Origin: Allopseudospirillum japonicum
GTDB taxonomy: Bacteria > Pseudomonadota > Gammaproteobacteria > Pseudomonadales > Halomonadaceae
Reading direction: 5' to 3'
Length of the DNA stretch: 64,000 nucleotides
NCBI RefSeq assembly: GCF_900108915.1
Contig: NZ_FNYH01000004.1
Location: 1-64,000, forward strand
Position 1 is the stretch's first letter. The number at the start of each line of letters is the position of its first letter. Below the pieces are notes generated by a model. It had not been told where the DNA came from. It searched no databases and saw only the letters and a list, made by a program, of their open reading frames with translations. Shown here one piece after another: positions 1-9,601 of this stretch. The position numbers and the translations under genes were made by a program.

Positions 1-97
1 TGAACCACCTGAATCCATGCCGAACTCAGCAGTGAAACCGCGTCGCGCCGATGATAGTGTGGGGTCTCCCCATGTGAAAGTAGGTTATCGTCAAGCA
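1..97 (+). rRNA. rrf: 5S ribosomal RNA, 3' part
   Basis: The window opens inside a 5S rRNA. The block CCATGCCGAACTCAG near the start and the stretch GATAGTGTGGGGTCTCCCC at about 53-71 are hallmark 5S sequences and match the E. coli gene in order and spacing. Only the last ~97 bases are present; the 5' part lies outside. An rRNA operon therefore ends here on the plus strand. The exact 3' end is placed by analogy with E. coli. Confidence 0.95.
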
Positions 98-105
98 CCT
101 AATAG

Positions 106-139
106 AAAAACCCTCAAGCACCTGCTTGGGGGTTTTTTT
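106..139 (+). terminator. rRNA operon terminator
   Basis: An inverted repeat (arms CCCTCAAGCA and TGCTTGGGGG) is followed by a run of seven T. It lies directly after the 5S rRNA and is a standard intrinsic terminator. Confidence 0.85.
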
Positions 140-262
140 GTGCTTAAAGTAAGCTGTCAAACATGTAAAATTATCCCTGTTAGAGAGTGTCCATGTTAAG
201 ATGTTTTAGATTAACAAGATAAAATTTTCTGGGGTACTAATTTAAATTTTTAAGGTCAGGCT

Positions 263-1543
263 ATGGAATTCTTAAACGCTTTATCACCTCTGACCCAAAT
301 ATTTTCTGGGCTAATTATTATTTTAACCTTATATTTTCACGGACCTGTTTATTCATTGCGTACAGTAAATACAGCGCCCTCTATTTTAACAAGTTTAGGT
401 ATTTTAGGCACTTTTTTAGGTGTTGCTTTAGGGCTAATGGACTTTAATAGCGCAGATATAGAAGCTAGTGTTCCCGGATTAATAGAAGGTTTAAAAACGG
501 CTTTTTGGTCTTCTATCGTAGGTTTAATTGGTGCAATGACAATTAAATTACGTCATGTGCTGAACCATGTGCGTGGTTTAGATGGTACAAAAAAAGTAAC
601 AGGTGCAACTCTTGATGATGTAGCAACTTTGTTGGGGGATATACGCATGTTGCTAGATAAATCGAATTTGAGCCAGCTAGGCGCGCAAATGCAGAGCACA
701 CAAGTAAGCTTTGATAAAAATCTTCAGGAATTAACAAAGACTCTTAATAAACAACAAACTGACATTTTGCAGTACCAGAGCGAAGTCGCACAAAAAAATA
801 CACAGGCATTACAGGAAGCACTTAAATCCTTGTTAATAGAATTTAATGAAAAAATTAAAGTTGAGTATGGCGAAAATTTTAAACATCTTAATTCTGCTGT
901 AGAGTCGATGCTTGTATGGCAACAAAGCTATAAAGAAGAATTGAATAAGTTAATTCGCGAGCAAGAAGCTAATGGCAAAGTTCTAGATAAAGCAACAGAA
1001 GCTTATAAAACCATGGTAGAGCATACACAGGCCTTTAATCAAGTTTCGGCTTCTTTAGGAGATGTGATGCAAGGTTTACAGCAACAATCTAATGCCTTGG
1101 GTGCTTACTTAGAAGGTTTAGCAAAGCTTGTAAGTAAAGCTTCTGATGGCTTACCTGCTTTAGAGGGGCGTGTATTTGCTTTGACAGAAGAACTCGCGCA
1201 AGGTATTCAAATAAGTCATCAACAAATGAATGATCTTTTATTAAAGACAGGTAAGCATATTGAAAAAACAGTGATTCAGGTGACTCAGGATATGAGTATT
1301 AATATTGAAACTTTACAAGATAAACAGAAAAATTTACTTATTAAAATGTTAGACCGTAATGAACAACAACTTACAAGAATGGATCAAGCTTTAGAGTATG
1401 AGCTAACCCACTCATTACAAAGTTTTGGCTTTCAATTGGCGGCTTTATCGGAGAAATTTGTGAATGATTATATGCCCTTGACAGATAAGCTAAGAGATGT
1501 AGTAAGTTTAGCGGAACAAATTAATCCATCTAAAGATTCTTGA
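263..1543 (+). CDS. ZorA-like MotA/TolQ/ExbB-family membrane protein with long cytoplasmic tail
   Basis: A 426-residue protein with three hydrophobic segments in the first ~100 residues (about 6-26, 40-62 and 76-96), then ~300 residues of polar, glutamine-rich, probably coiled-coil sequence. The segment GLKTAFWSSIVGLIGAM matches the conserved helix of MotA/TolQ/ExbB proton-channel subunits. A short membrane part plus a long cytoplasmic tail is the layout of ZorA of Zorya anti-phage systems. The next gene, 13 bases on, encodes a ZorB-like stator partner. AAGGTCAGG precedes the ATG; a weak promoter TTAAGA-N18-TAAAAT lies at about 196-225. Base composition is AT-rich: 18 of 60 bases at 301-360 are G or C. 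A defence role is inference; a non-defence proton-driven motor remains possible. Confidence 0.75.
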   Translation: MEFLNALSPLTQIFSGLIIILTLYFHGPVYSLRTVNTAPSILTSLGILGTFLGVALGLMDFNSADIEASVPGLIEGLKTAFWSSIVGLIGAMTIKLRHVLNHVRGLDGTKKVTGATLDDVATLLGDIRMLLDKSNLSQLGAQMQSTQVSFDKNLQELTKTLNKQQTDILQYQSEVAQKNTQALQEALKSLLIEFNEKIKVEYGENFKHLNSAVESMLVWQQSYKEELNKLIREQEANGKVLDKATEAYKTMVEHTQAFNQVSASLGDVMQGLQQQSNALGAYLEGLAKLVSKASDGLPALEGRVFALTEELAQGIQISHQQMNDLLLKTGKHIEKTVIQVTQDMSINIETLQDKQKNLLIKMLDRNEQQLTRMDQALEYELTHSLQSFGFQLAALSEKFVNDYMPLTDKLRDVVSLAEQINPSKDS

Positions 1544-1556
1544 TAGTAGGTTATTT

Positions 1557-2273
1557 ATGTACTCGCAAGATGAAGAAGAAACCCAAAGCACAGCAGAAGA
1601 TGGTGCTCATTGGATTTCCGTAAGTGATTTAATGGCAGCACTTATGATGGTGTTTTTATTATTATCTGTTATTTTTATGGTGATTGTGCAAAAAGAATCA
1701 CAAAAAATAAAGGAAGTGGCTGAGCTTTATATTGATCTTCGTGAGAATCTGTATCAAGATTTATTGAAAGAGTTTGAAAAAGATTTGCCTCGTTGGGGTG
1801 CTGAATTAAAGAAAGATCTATCCTTACAGTTTTACAATACAGATATTTTATTTGAAGTTGGCTCAGCAGAGCTTAAATCTAGTTTTAAATTAATATTACA
1901 GGATTTTTTTCCACGTTATACAAAAATAATTACCTCAGATGCTTATCGTAACGAAATTGCTGAAGTACGTATTGAAGGTCATACATCAAGTGATTGGACT
2001 AATGCTGTTAATGAAGACGAAGCCTATATTAATAATATGCGTTTATCACAAGCACGTACACGTTCTACATTAGCTTATTTATTAAGTTTGCAAGCCGTAT
2101 TTAATCAAAAAATTTGGTTATTAGACCATGTAACTGCAAATGGACTTTCTTCTTCTAAGCTCATCTTGGATACTCAGGGACAAGAAGATTCTGAACGTTC
2201 ACGCCGAGTAGAATTTCGTTTGCGTACAGATGCTGATGCGAGGATACGTGCTATTTTGGAACGAGGGACTTAA
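1557..2273 (+). CDS. ZorB-like OmpA/MotB-domain stator protein
   Basis: A 238-residue protein with a short cytoplasmic N-terminus, one membrane helix (about 25-46) and a C-terminal OmpA-like peptidoglycan-binding domain. The segment before and into the helix, WISVSDLMAALMM, carries an aspartate (D24) at the place of the proton-carrying Asp of MotB and ZorB. The periplasmic part has the OmpA signatures EGHTSSDW (about 142-149) and SRRVEFRL near the end. Length and layout match ZorB. The stop codon is directly followed by the ATG of the third gene, so the three are translated as one unit. Membrane complex formation with the upstream ZorA-like protein is inferred from the families. Confidence 0.78.
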   Translation: MYSQDEEETQSTAEDGAHWISVSDLMAALMMVFLLLSVIFMVIVQKESQKIKEVAELYIDLRENLYQDLLKEFEKDLPRWGAELKKDLSLQFYNTDILFEVGSAELKSSFKLILQDFFPRYTKIITSDAYRNEIAEVRIEGHTSSDWTNAVNEDEAYINNMRLSQARTRSTLAYLLSLQAVFNQKIWLLDHVTANGLSSSKLILDTQGQEDSERSRRVEFRLRTDADARIRAILERGT

Positions 2274-2864
2274 ATGAAATTACCTAATTTCTTGGAGGAT
2301 GAAGCTTTTAATCAGCTGAGGAAAAAGATGGGAACCTCTAGGTATGGTTATTTTAAGCTCTTTAACCCAAAGTATCATCTGACTGGTCAAGAAAGGTCTT
2401 TATTAGAATTACAGGGGAAGAAAGTCTCAATTAGAAATTTGGTGCCTTTGGCAGATTCTACTTGGGCATTTAAAAATACTAGAGTGATTTTATACCTTCC
2501 AGAATCATCTGTTTACCATTTAGCACAGTGTCAAAAATTAAAACAACATGAATATGTTTATATTAGCACTAAACGCGAAGGTGATTTGCCTTTGATAAAA
2601 CAAGAGACACGTACAGCATCATTGAAAATATGTGAACACTGTTTACAAGTTTTAGGTTATAAAGGTTTCGATTTGAGAAAAAATAGAAAAGTGGCTTATA
2701 GCCAGAAAATATTACAAGAATTCTCGCGTAGTGAGTTTTTTCGTTTGTATCGTCAATACCCTATCAATATAGAAGCTTTACTAGAGAAGCAGGCTAATAT
2801 AACTCAGAATTTAACACCTGTATTGAGCCAACGTCAACACAGGCGTTTAAAAAATACGTTTTAA
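2274..2864 (+). CDS. Unrecognised small cysteine protein linked to the ZorAB-like pair
   Basis: I do not recognise this 196-residue protein. It starts on the base after the stop of the ZorB-like gene, so it almost certainly belongs to the same operon. Its middle holds H82 and C86 (YHLAQC) and a CxxC pair at C120 and C123 ([15 protein letters not shown]), which could form a single zinc site. No membrane helix or signal peptide is visible, and the C-terminus is basic and polar. It does not resemble the known Zorya effectors ZorC, ZorD (Snf2-type helicase) or ZorE (HNH nuclease), as far as I can recall their motifs. Its stop TAA shares four bases with the convergent cysN stop. A role as effector or adaptor is a guess. 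Confidence 0.7.
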   Translation: MKLPNFLEDEAFNQLRKKMGTSRYGYFKLFNPKYHLTGQERSLLELQGKKVSIRNLVPLADSTWAFKNTRVILYLPESSVYHLAQCQKLKQHEYVYISTKREGDLPLIKQETRTASLKICEHCLQVLGYKGFDLRKNRKVAYSQKILQEFSRSEFFRLYRQYPINIEALLEKQANITQNLTPVLSQRQHRRLKNTF

Positions 2865-4282
2865 CTTTTAATCAGTTGGCTAATATCTTTAGCTTGCCAA
2901 TGGGGGAAGTGTTTACGGATAAGTGCATTAAGTTCTAGTTCAAAGCTGGAATGGCTTGTCTCTTCTTGTAATTTATCTAGATTCTGAGTAATCATACCAG
3001 CTGCTAGCGTCAAGTTAGAGAGACGATCAATGAGAATAAAACTTCCCGTGTGTGGGCAAGCTTCATAGGTATCAAAAGCAACAGGCATTGTTAATTCTAA
3101 TCGACATAAAGCAATACCATTGAGAGATAAGTGATCGCTGGCTTCTTTTGCTAGGGTGTTAATATCTACTTGATAGTCAATATGGGTTACATAAGCAGAA
3201 GTAAACTGTGTACCTAACTTAATATGATATTGCTTGCCAATTTGTAAGGGGGTTTCATGCATCCATACAAGGTGTGCCTGCAGGTGCTGAGATAAATGAG
3301 TGTCTTGCTCAGCAGCAAGAATTAAATCCCCTCGGGAAATATCTATCTCATCATTTAATGTTAGGGTAATCGCTTGACCTGCATAAGCTGTTTCTAGCTC
3401 ACCTTCATAAGTAATAATAGATTTAATTGTAGACGTTTTTCCTGAAGGTAACACTTTGATTTTCTGGCCAACATTGAGGCTTCCGGAAGCTAGAGTACCA
3501 CAGTAGCCACGGAAATTTAAATGTGGTCGATTAACATACTGTACGGGGAAACGCACTGCATCATAGTTGATATCTTTAGCAATTTCGACTTCTTCGAGCC
3601 AAGACATTAGGGTGTTACCTTGATACCAAGGCATATGCGCGCTTGGGTGAACGACGTTATCACCTGCTAGGGCAGAAATAGGTACAAATTGAATATCTTG
3701 TACACCTAAATCTTGAGCAAAAGTTAAATAATCTGTTTTAATTTGCGCAAAGGTTTGTTCACTGTAATCAACTAAATCCATTTTGTTAATGGCAATCACA
3801 AAGTGTTTAATGCCTAGTAGGGAACAAATGAAACTATGGCGTCTAGTTTGCGTTTGCACACCGTAACGTGCATCAATTAATAAGATAGCCAATTGTGCGG
3901 TTGAGGCACCTGTAGCCATATTGCGAGTGTATTGCTCATGCCCTGGAGTATCTGCAATAATAAATTTACGCTTATCTGTAGAAAAATAGCGATAAGCAAC
4001 ATCAATGGTAATACCTTGTTCGCGTTCTGATTGGAGTCCATCAACCAGTAAGGCTAAATCAGGTGCTTCGCCTGTGGTACCAACCTTTTTACTGTCTGCA
4101 GTGACTGCTGCAAGTTGATCTTCATAGATCATTTTAGAATCATGTAATAAGCGCCCGATCAGGGTTGATTTGCCATCATCGACACTGCCACAAGTAATAA
4201 AACGTAATAAGTCTTTTTGCTCATGTTGCTGCAAATAAGCTTGGATAGTCTCAGGCGTAATTTGAGTGCTTGAAGTATGCAT
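2861..4282 (-). CDS. cysN: Sulfate adenylyltransferase subunit 1 (GTPase)
   Basis: CysN is the regulatory GTPase of ATP sulfurylase; it couples GTP hydrolysis to adenylyl sulfate formation by CysD in the cytoplasm. The 473-residue product has the translation-factor GTPase motifs in order: GSVDDGKST (residues 32-40), DTPGH (about 111-115) and NKMD (about 166-169), followed by two beta-barrel domains of the EF-Tu type. The length is that of free-standing CysN; there is no fused APS kinase (CysC). It lies 24 bases downstream of cysD. No terminator is visible at its end, and its stop overlaps that of the convergent cysteine-protein gene. Confidence 0.96.
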   Translation of the reverse strand: MHTSSTQITPETIQAYLQQHEQKDLLRFITCGSVDDGKSTLIGRLLHDSKMIYEDQLAAVTADSKKVGTTGEAPDLALLVDGLQSEREQGITIDVAYRYFSTDKRKFIIADTPGHEQYTRNMATGASTAQLAILLIDARYGVQTQTRRHSFICSLLGIKHFVIAINKMDLVDYSEQTFAQIKTDYLTFAQDLGVQDIQFVPISALAGDNVVHPSAHMPWYQGNTLMSWLEEVEIAKDINYDAVRFPVQYVNRPHLNFRGYCGTLASGSLNVGQKIKVLPSGKTSTIKSIITYEGELETAYAGQAITLTLNDEIDISRGDLILAAEQDTHLSQHLQAHLVWMHETPLQIGKQYHIKLGTQFTSAYVTHIDYQVDINTLAKEASDHLSLNGIALCRLELTMPVAFDTYEACPHTGSFILIDRLSNLTLAAGMITQNLDKLQEETSHSSFELELNALIRKHFPHWQAKDISQLIKS

Positions 4283-4306
4283 GATAGAAGCCTTTATAAA
4301 TATGAG

Positions 4307-5212
4307 TTAGAAATAACCTTCACGCTTTTTCTTTTCCATAGATCCAGCTTGATCATGATCTATAGCACGGCCTGAACGTTCAGACGTTCGTGCAACTAGC
4401 ATTTCTTGAATTATCTCAGGCAAGGTATTTGCACTGGATTCTACCGCCCCTGTTAAAGGATAACAGCCTAATGTTCTAAAGCGGACTTCTTTATATTCTG
4501 GGGTTTCACCTGCATTTAATGGCATGCGCTCATCATCAATCATAATTAGCATGCCATCACGCTCTACAATAGGGCGTTTTGCTGCTAAATAAAGGGGAAC
4601 AATGGGGATGTTTTCTAAATAAATATATTGCCAAATATCTAATTCCGTCCAGTTAGATAAAGGAAAGACACGAATAGATTCCCCTTGATTGACACGGCTA
4701 TTATAAAGATTCCAAAGTTCAGGACGTTGGTTTTTAGGGTCCCAACGATGGAATTTATCACGGAAAGAATAAACACGTTCTTTGGCACGTGATTTTTCTT
4801 CATCACGACGTGCACCACCAAAGGCAGCATCAAATTTATAATGATTTAAAGCTTGTTTTAAGCTTTCTGTTTTCATGATGTCGGTATATTTGCCGCCATG
4901 TTCAAAAGGGTTAATACCGGCATCCACGCCTTCTTGGTTGGTATGCACTATTAAGTCCATACCGGCTTCTTGCGCCATACGATCACGGAAGGTGATCATT
5001 TCACGGAATTTCCACGTAGTATCTATGTGCATTAAAGGAAACGGTGGACGCCCTGGGAAAAAGGCCTTGCGTGCAAGGTGCAGCATGACAGAAGAGTCTT
5101 TACCGATGGAATAAAGCATCACCGGATTATCAAACTCGGCGGCAACCTCGCGGATGATATGGATTGATTCAGCTTCAAGCTGTTTCAAATGTGTCAGGCG
5201 TTTCGGTGTCAT
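4307..5212 (-). CDS. cysD: Sulfate adenylyltransferase subunit 2
   Basis: CysD is the catalytic PP-loop subunit of ATP sulfurylase, making adenosine 5'-phosphosulfate from sulfate and ATP. The product matches E. coli CysD almost throughout: the N-terminal [20 protein letters not shown], the PP-loop [26 protein letters not shown] and the C-terminal [15 protein letters not shown]. An in-frame ATG lies 18 bases upstream (5230), but the ATG at 5212 has GGGG at a suitable distance and gives 301 residues, close to the 302 of E. coli. It heads the cysDN operon. A TTGACG-N17-TTAACT promoter lies at 5322-5350; CysB control would be expected from the family but no CysB site was assigned. Confidence 0.95.
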   Translation of the reverse strand: MTPKRLTHLKQLEAESIHIIREVAAEFDNPVMLYSIGKDSSVMLHLARKAFFPGRPPFPLMHIDTTWKFREMITFRDRMAQEAGMDLIVHTNQEGVDAGINPFEHGGKYTDIMKTESLKQALNHYKFDAAFGGARRDEEKSRAKERVYSFRDKFHRWDPKNQRPELWNLYNSRVNQGESIRVFPLSNWTELDIWQYIYLENIPIVPLYLAAKRPIVERDGMLIMIDDERMPLNAGETPEYKEVRFRTLGCYPLTGAVESSANTLPEIIQEMLVARTSERSGRAIDHDQAGSMEKKKREGYF

Positions 5213-5321
5213 GCTGGTGAACCCCATCATACAAAAGCGAATAACTCTGTGTGCTTGGCAAGGTTTTTAAGTCTGCAAAAGCGGCCGAGTTGATCAACAA
5301 AAAGCACTAAAAAACGCAGCT

Positions 5322-5350
5322 AGTTAACCTGCTTCTTCTTATTTCGTCAA
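5322..5350 (-). promoter_or_regulatory. Candidate cysDN promoter
   Basis: On the minus strand TTGACG (5345-5350) is followed after 17 bases by TTAACT (5322-5327). The -35 is good and the -10 is weak, as expected for an activator-dependent promoter. It lies about 110 bases before the cysD start. Confidence 0.35.
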
Positions 5351-5377
5351 AGTATTTAAAAATATTTTATTATAACT

Positions 5378-5695
5378 TTAAGTTTGCTTGGTCAGGCTGA
5401 GGAGATAATGATATTGGTTTTGATCATCCTGCCCTTGATGCAACAAAGGATACCGCAAAAAAGTGCAAAACTTGGGAATATCTCTTTGCGTGGCCGGATC
5501 GGTTGCTATGACATGCAAAATGCTTTGACTATCTAAAGCGCGCACAGCTTGATGTAAAAGCATAATGGGCTCGGGACAATACAAGTGACAAGTGTCTAGT
5601 ACGTGGCTTGCTTTGGGTAGGTCGGTTTCACAGATCAGGGGGTAATCTGCTTCGGCACAGGTTAATAAAGGAAGGGAAGATAAGGGATTTGTCAT
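5378..5695 (-). CDS. tusA: TusA-family sulfurtransferase
   Basis: A TusA-type sulfur carrier of 105 residues. The motif LDTCHLYCPEPIMLLHQAV holds the persulfide cysteine in CPEP, and the segment ATDPATQRDIPKFCTFL matches TusA closely. TusA relays sulfur from cysteine desulfurase to tRNA thiolation and other sinks in the cytoplasm. A longer in-frame reading starts at a TTG at 5728, but that codon lies inside the terminator hairpin after glyA; the ATG at 5695 with upstream GGGG is preferred. It lies downstream of glyA but beyond a terminator, so read-through or its own promoter would be needed. Confidence 0.88.
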   Translation of the reverse strand: MTNPLSSLPLLTCAEADYPLICETDLPKASHVLDTCHLYCPEPIMLLHQAVRALDSQSILHVIATDPATQRDIPKFCTFLRYPLLHQGQDDQNQYHYLLSLTKQT

Positions 5696-5709
5696 CGCTT
5701 GGCCCCATA

Positions 5710-5739
5710 AATAAAAGGATGCCCGCAAAGGACATCCTT
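5710..5739 (-). terminator. Terminator after glyA
   Basis: On the minus strand a ten-pair hairpin (AAGGATGTCC / GGGCATCCTT, one G-U pair) runs into TTTTATTT. It follows the glyA stop by about 37 bases. Confidence 0.75.
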
Positions 5740-5775
5740 AATGATTACCTAAATGCTAAAAATAGCAGGGAATGG

Positions 5776-7032
5776 TTAGTTCGCATACACAGGGAAACGC
5801 GCACACAAGGCAGAAGCTTGTGCTTTGACACGTTCAATGGTTTCTTCATTGTGAATATCGTCGAGAATATCACAAATCCAAGTGGCAAGTTCGCGACACT
5901 CTACTTCCGTGAATCCACGGGTTGTAACCGCAGGGGTACCAATGCGCAGACCTGAAGTGACAAAGGGGCTTTGTGGATCATTTGGCACAGCATTTTTGTT
6001 CACTGTGATATGGGCACGACCCAGCGCTGCATCGGCATCCTTCCCTGTAATCCCTTGACGGATCAAAGAAAGCAAGAAGAGGTGATCATCTGTGCCTTGG
6101 GAAACCACATCATAACCACGGTCCATCATCACGCTGGCCATCGCACGCGCATTTTTCACTACTTGTGCTTGGTACGTTTTGAAGTCTTCACCCATGGCTT
6201 CTTTAAAACAAATGGCCTTTGCAGCAATCACATGCATTAAAGGACCGCCCTGCCCACCAGGGAAAACTGCAGAGTTGAGCTTTTTGTGTAGCTCAGGATC
6301 ATCTTTTGCCAAAATCAAACCGCCACGAGGGCCGCGTAAGGTTTTATGTGTGGTCGTGGTGACGACATCTGCATAAGGCATAGGTGAGGGATAAACACCC
6401 GCTGCCACCAGGCCGGCAATGTGTGCCATATCAACAAATAGATAAGCGCCGACTTGATCTGCAATCTCACGGAATTTTGCCCAATCAACAATCCGCGAGT
6501 AAGCAGAAAAACCAGCCAGAATCATTTTAGGCTGATGTTCTTTTGCTAAGCGTTCAACTTCGGCGTAATCAATTTCGCCGGTTTCAGGATTTAAACCGTA
6601 CTGAACAGCATGATAAATTTTGCCGGAGAAATTAGGTTTAGCACCATGCGTGAGGTGACCACCATCCGCAAGGCTCATCCCTAATACAGTATCACCTGGT
6701 TGTAAAAGTGCCATGTAAACTGCACTGTTGGCTTGTGAACCAGAGTGTGGTTGTACGTTGGCATAAGCCGCGCCAAATAATTCTTTTGCACGATCAATGG
6801 CTAATTGCTCCACCACATCGACGTGCTCACAGCCGCCATAGTAACGCTTGTAAGGATAACCTTCTGCGTATTTATTGGTCAGTACGCTACCTTGGGCTTG
6901 GAGGACACGTGGACTAGTGTAGTTTTCAGAGGCGATCAGCTCGATGTGATCTTCTTGACGTTGAGCTTCAGCTTCCATCGCTGCCCAAACCTCAGGATCA
7001 AAGTCAGCAACGCGCATATCAGGTGTAAACAT
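5776..7032 (-). CDS. glyA: Serine hydroxymethyltransferase
   Basis: GlyA is a cytoplasmic PLP enzyme that interconverts serine and glycine with transfer of a one-carbon unit to tetrahydrofolate. The 418-residue product is full length, with [12 protein letters not shown] near the N-terminus, the substrate and PLP segment PHSGSQAN, and the PLP-lysine motif [15 protein letters not shown]. It is monocistronic or nearly so, with a terminator just downstream, and is divergent from ettA across a ~260-base spacer. No riboswitch of the glycine type is visible in that spacer. Confidence 0.97.
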   Translation of the reverse strand: MFTPDMRVADFDPEVWAAMEAEAQRQEDHIELIASENYTSPRVLQAQGSVLTNKYAEGYPYKRYYGGCEHVDVVEQLAIDRAKELFGAAYANVQPHSGSQANSAVYMALLQPGDTVLGMSLADGGHLTHGAKPNFSGKIYHAVQYGLNPETGEIDYAEVERLAKEHQPKMILAGFSAYSRIVDWAKFREIADQVGAYLFVDMAHIAGLVAAGVYPSPMPYADVVTTTTHKTLRGPRGGLILAKDDPELHKKLNSAVFPGGQGGPLMHVIAAKAICFKEAMGEDFKTYQAQVVKNARAMASVMMDRGYDVVSQGTDDHLFLLSLIRQGITGKDADAALGRAHITVNKNAVPNDPQSPFVTSGLRIGTPAVTTRGFTEVECRELATWICDILDDIHNEETIERVKAQASALCARFPVYAN

Positions 7033-7298
7033 AAAAGCGGGCCTCGAATTACGGGGATAAAGATAAAAGCATCAGTCGCCAGATAAGTACTAGCGAAGCA
7101 AAGATAAAGATTCTTTATTCTACCCTACTCAAGTCGGCAAGGCATAATGAAAAGAAAGTGCAAATAACACGAGTTTTTTTCAACTTGCTAAGGTGCTCAC
7201 TGGCATTCCCTTGAGGAAATGTCTATGATCTGCGCCATCTATACCCTGAGCAAATAGGCTCTTTTGACCTTTGACCAAAATGATAAATGGGTGAACGC

Positions 7299-8960
7299 AT
7301 GGCTCAATATGTATTTACAATGAATCGTGTGGGCAAGGTGGTGCCCCCGAAACGTGAAATCTTAAAGGATATTTCCTTATCCTTCTTTCCAGGCGCAAAA
7401 ATTGGGGTTCTAGGCCTCAACGGTGCGGGTAAATCGACTTTATTACGCATTATGGCAGGCGTTGACCAAGAATATAATGGTGAAGCTCGCCCTATGTCAG
7501 GGATTAATATTGGCTATTTACCACAAGAACCTCAACTTGATCCGCAAAAACAAGTGCGTGAAATTGTTGAAGAAGCCGTTTCTGGCATTAAAGAAGCGCA
7601 AGCACGTTTAGATGAAGTGTACACAGCCTATGCAGATCCAGACGCAGATTTTGATGCCTTAGCCGCTGAACAGGCGCGTTTAGAAAACATTATTCAAGCG
7701 GCAGATGCGCACAACCTAGAACGCAAGTTAGAGGTTGCTGCAGAGGCATTACGCTTACCCCCTTGGGATGCGAAAGTAGAGCATTTATCGGGCGGGGAAA
7801 AACGCCGGGTTGCCCTGTGCCGTTTGTTACTTTCTAGCCCAGATATGCTGTTACTGGATGAGCCAACCAACCACTTGGATGCGGAATCTGTGGCTTGGTT
7901 AGAGCGCTTTCTGCATGAATATCCAGGCACTGTGGTCGCCATTACTCACGATCGTTACTTCTTGGATAATGTGGCGGGTTGGATTTTAGAGCTCGACCGT
8001 GGTCAAGGAATTCCTTGGCAAGGAAACTACTCGTCTTGGTTGGAGCAAAAAGAGCAGCGCTTAGAGCAAGAAGCTAAATCTGAAGTGGCACGTCAGAAAA
8101 CGATCAAGCAGGAGTTAGAATGGGTTCGCCAGAATCCGAAAGGACGTCAAGCAAAATCAAAAGCCCGCTTGAAGCAGTTTGAAGAATTGCAATCGCAAGA
8201 TTATCAAACACGTAATGAAACTAACGAAATTTATATTCCACCTGGCCCGCGTCTTGGCGATAAAGTGGTGGAGTTTAATCAAGTAAGTAAAAGTTTTGAT
8301 GGTCGTGTTCTGTTTGAAGATCTTTCTTTCAGTCTACCTAAAGGGGCGATTGTCGGGATTGTTGGGGGTAATGGTGCGGGTAAATCGACCCTGTTTAAAT
8401 TGATTGCAGGGGTTGAGCAGCCAGACCAAGGCCAAGTCGTGATTGGTGAAACCGTACAAATGGCTTTTGTAGATCAGTTACGTGATGGGCTTGATGGCAA
8501 CCAGAGTGTTTGGGAAGCTGTGTCCGAAGGCCAAGATATTTTGCGTATTGGCAGTTATGAAGTGCCTTCGCGTGCCTATGTTGGGCGTTTTAACTTCAAA
8601 GGCCAAGATCAGCAAAAACGTGTGGGAGAGCTTTCCGGTGGGGAGCGCGGCCGTTTGCATTTGGCCATGGTACTTAAACAAGCGGCTAACTTGTTGCTTT
8701 TGGATGAGCCTTCCAACGACTTGGATATTGAAACCTTGCGTGCTTTGGAAGAAGCTTTGTTAAGTTTCCCCGGTTGTGCCATGGTGATTTCGCACGATCG
8801 TTGGTTCCTTGATCGGATCGCGACCCACATTCTTGCCTATGAGGGAGATTCTAAAGTGGTGTTTTTCGAAGGTAACTACAGCGAATACGAAGAAGACCAC
8901 AAAAAGCGGGTGGGTGATGATACACCGCACCGCATTAAGTACAAGCGTATTGATGCTTAA
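7299..8960 (+). CDS. ettA: Energy-dependent translational throttle protein EttA
   Basis: EttA is a soluble ABC-F ATPase that binds the ribosomal E site and gates the first peptide bond according to the ATP/ADP ratio. The 553-residue product has two ABC domains with Walker A motifs GLNGAGKST and GGNGAGKST, two LSGGE signatures, and the linker/arm region between them; the C-terminus RIKYKRI matches E. coli EttA. The long reading frame starts at 7287, but the ATG at 7299 begins MAQYVFTMNRVGK, which aligns with E. coli EttA, and has GGGTGA upstream. A bidirectional terminator follows. Confidence 0.96.
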   Translation: MAQYVFTMNRVGKVVPPKREILKDISLSFFPGAKIGVLGLNGAGKSTLLRIMAGVDQEYNGEARPMSGINIGYLPQEPQLDPQKQVREIVEEAVSGIKEAQARLDEVYTAYADPDADFDALAAEQARLENIIQAADAHNLERKLEVAAEALRLPPWDAKVEHLSGGEKRRVALCRLLLSSPDMLLLDEPTNHLDAESVAWLERFLHEYPGTVVAITHDRYFLDNVAGWILELDRGQGIPWQGNYSSWLEQKEQRLEQEAKSEVARQKTIKQELEWVRQNPKGRQAKSKARLKQFEELQSQDYQTRNETNEIYIPPGPRLGDKVVEFNQVSKSFDGRVLFEDLSFSLPKGAIVGIVGGNGAGKSTLFKLIAGVEQPDQGQVVIGETVQMAFVDQLRDGLDGNQSVWEAVSEGQDILRIGSYEVPSRAYVGRFNFKGQDQQKRVGELSGGERGRLHLAMVLKQAANLLLLDEPSNDLDIETLRALEEALLSFPGCAMVISHDRWFLDRIATHILAYEGDSKVVFFEGNYSEYEEDHKKRVGDDTPHRIKYKRIDA

Positions 8961-8970
8961 CCGAGAAACC

Positions 8971-8998
8971 AAAAAACCCCGCAAATGCGGGGTTTTCT
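8971..8998. terminator. Bidirectional terminator between ettA and HiPIP gene
   Basis: AAAACCCCGC-AAAT-GCGGGGTTTT forms a GC-rich hairpin with A and T runs on each side, so it can stop transcription from both convergent genes. Confidence 0.85.
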
Positions 8999-9020
8999 TA
9001 TTGACCAAGGCGGGAATAAA

Positions 9021-9335
9021 TCAGCCTGGTTTTTTGGTCCAAGATTGACACCAGCCAGCAGGTGCAACCGAGTTCTGTGGGAAAAGCGCACAACCATTGT
9101 TGTCTGCTTTGAAGAACATGCAGTTTTCACAGGTTTGGCCTGCAGCATATTTTGCATGAGTAGAAGTCGTTGCGTCGACGACATAGTGCAGTGCTTTAGC
9201 CTGTGGGTGATCTTCTGGCAGCTCAGGTAAGGTGGCAGCGAAAGCTTCGCGGCTCATTACGCCCATACCGAAAGGCAGCGCAGCTAAACCTAATAAACCT
9301 GCTTTCATGAAATTACGACGGCTTTTATTGGCCAT
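9021..9335 (-). CDS. High-potential iron-sulfur protein (HiPIP), Tat-exported
   Basis: A small periplasmic electron carrier with one [4Fe-4S] cluster. The 104-residue precursor has a twin-arginine signal (KSRRNFMKAGLLGLAALPFG, cleavage probably after AFA) and the HiPIP cysteine pattern: CENC, GCALF and GWCQSW, four cysteines in all. The ATG at 9335 has AGGA upstream and starts the Tat signal; the longer reading to 9356 lacks support. HiPIPs donate electrons to cytochrome oxidases or photosynthetic centres; no partner gene is nearby, so its partner here is unknown. A stretch of ~245 bases upstream holds no gene that I can see. Confidence 0.93.
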   Translation of the reverse strand: MANKSRRNFMKAGLLGLAALPFGMGVMSREAFAATLPELPEDHPQAKALHYVVDATTSTHAKYAAGQTCENCMFFKADNNGCALFPQNSVAPAGWCQSWTKKPG

Positions 9336-9601
9336 GGTTTGATTCCTCATCATCAAGTCTTAAGGCTAGGTCAGTAGCCTTTGGAGTTTTTCCCAAACCG
9401 CGACTCTTCTGAATGAGAGCTGATTAGATGCGGCGTGGATTTCGCTTAGCTTGTTAGAGGGTCAGCTCGAACAAGCACATTAGCTAATATATTAACAAGC
9501 ACTGATTTGATCGAATTATACGCTGATTTTAGCAGATGACCAAGCAAGGTTTGCCTGTCACGGATCAAAATTAAGCATAAAAATATCAATAAGATATCTG
9601 C

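Noticed and set aside
17-199. 60-residue open frame at the window start
   Set aside because: It lies inside the 5S rRNA and its terminator.
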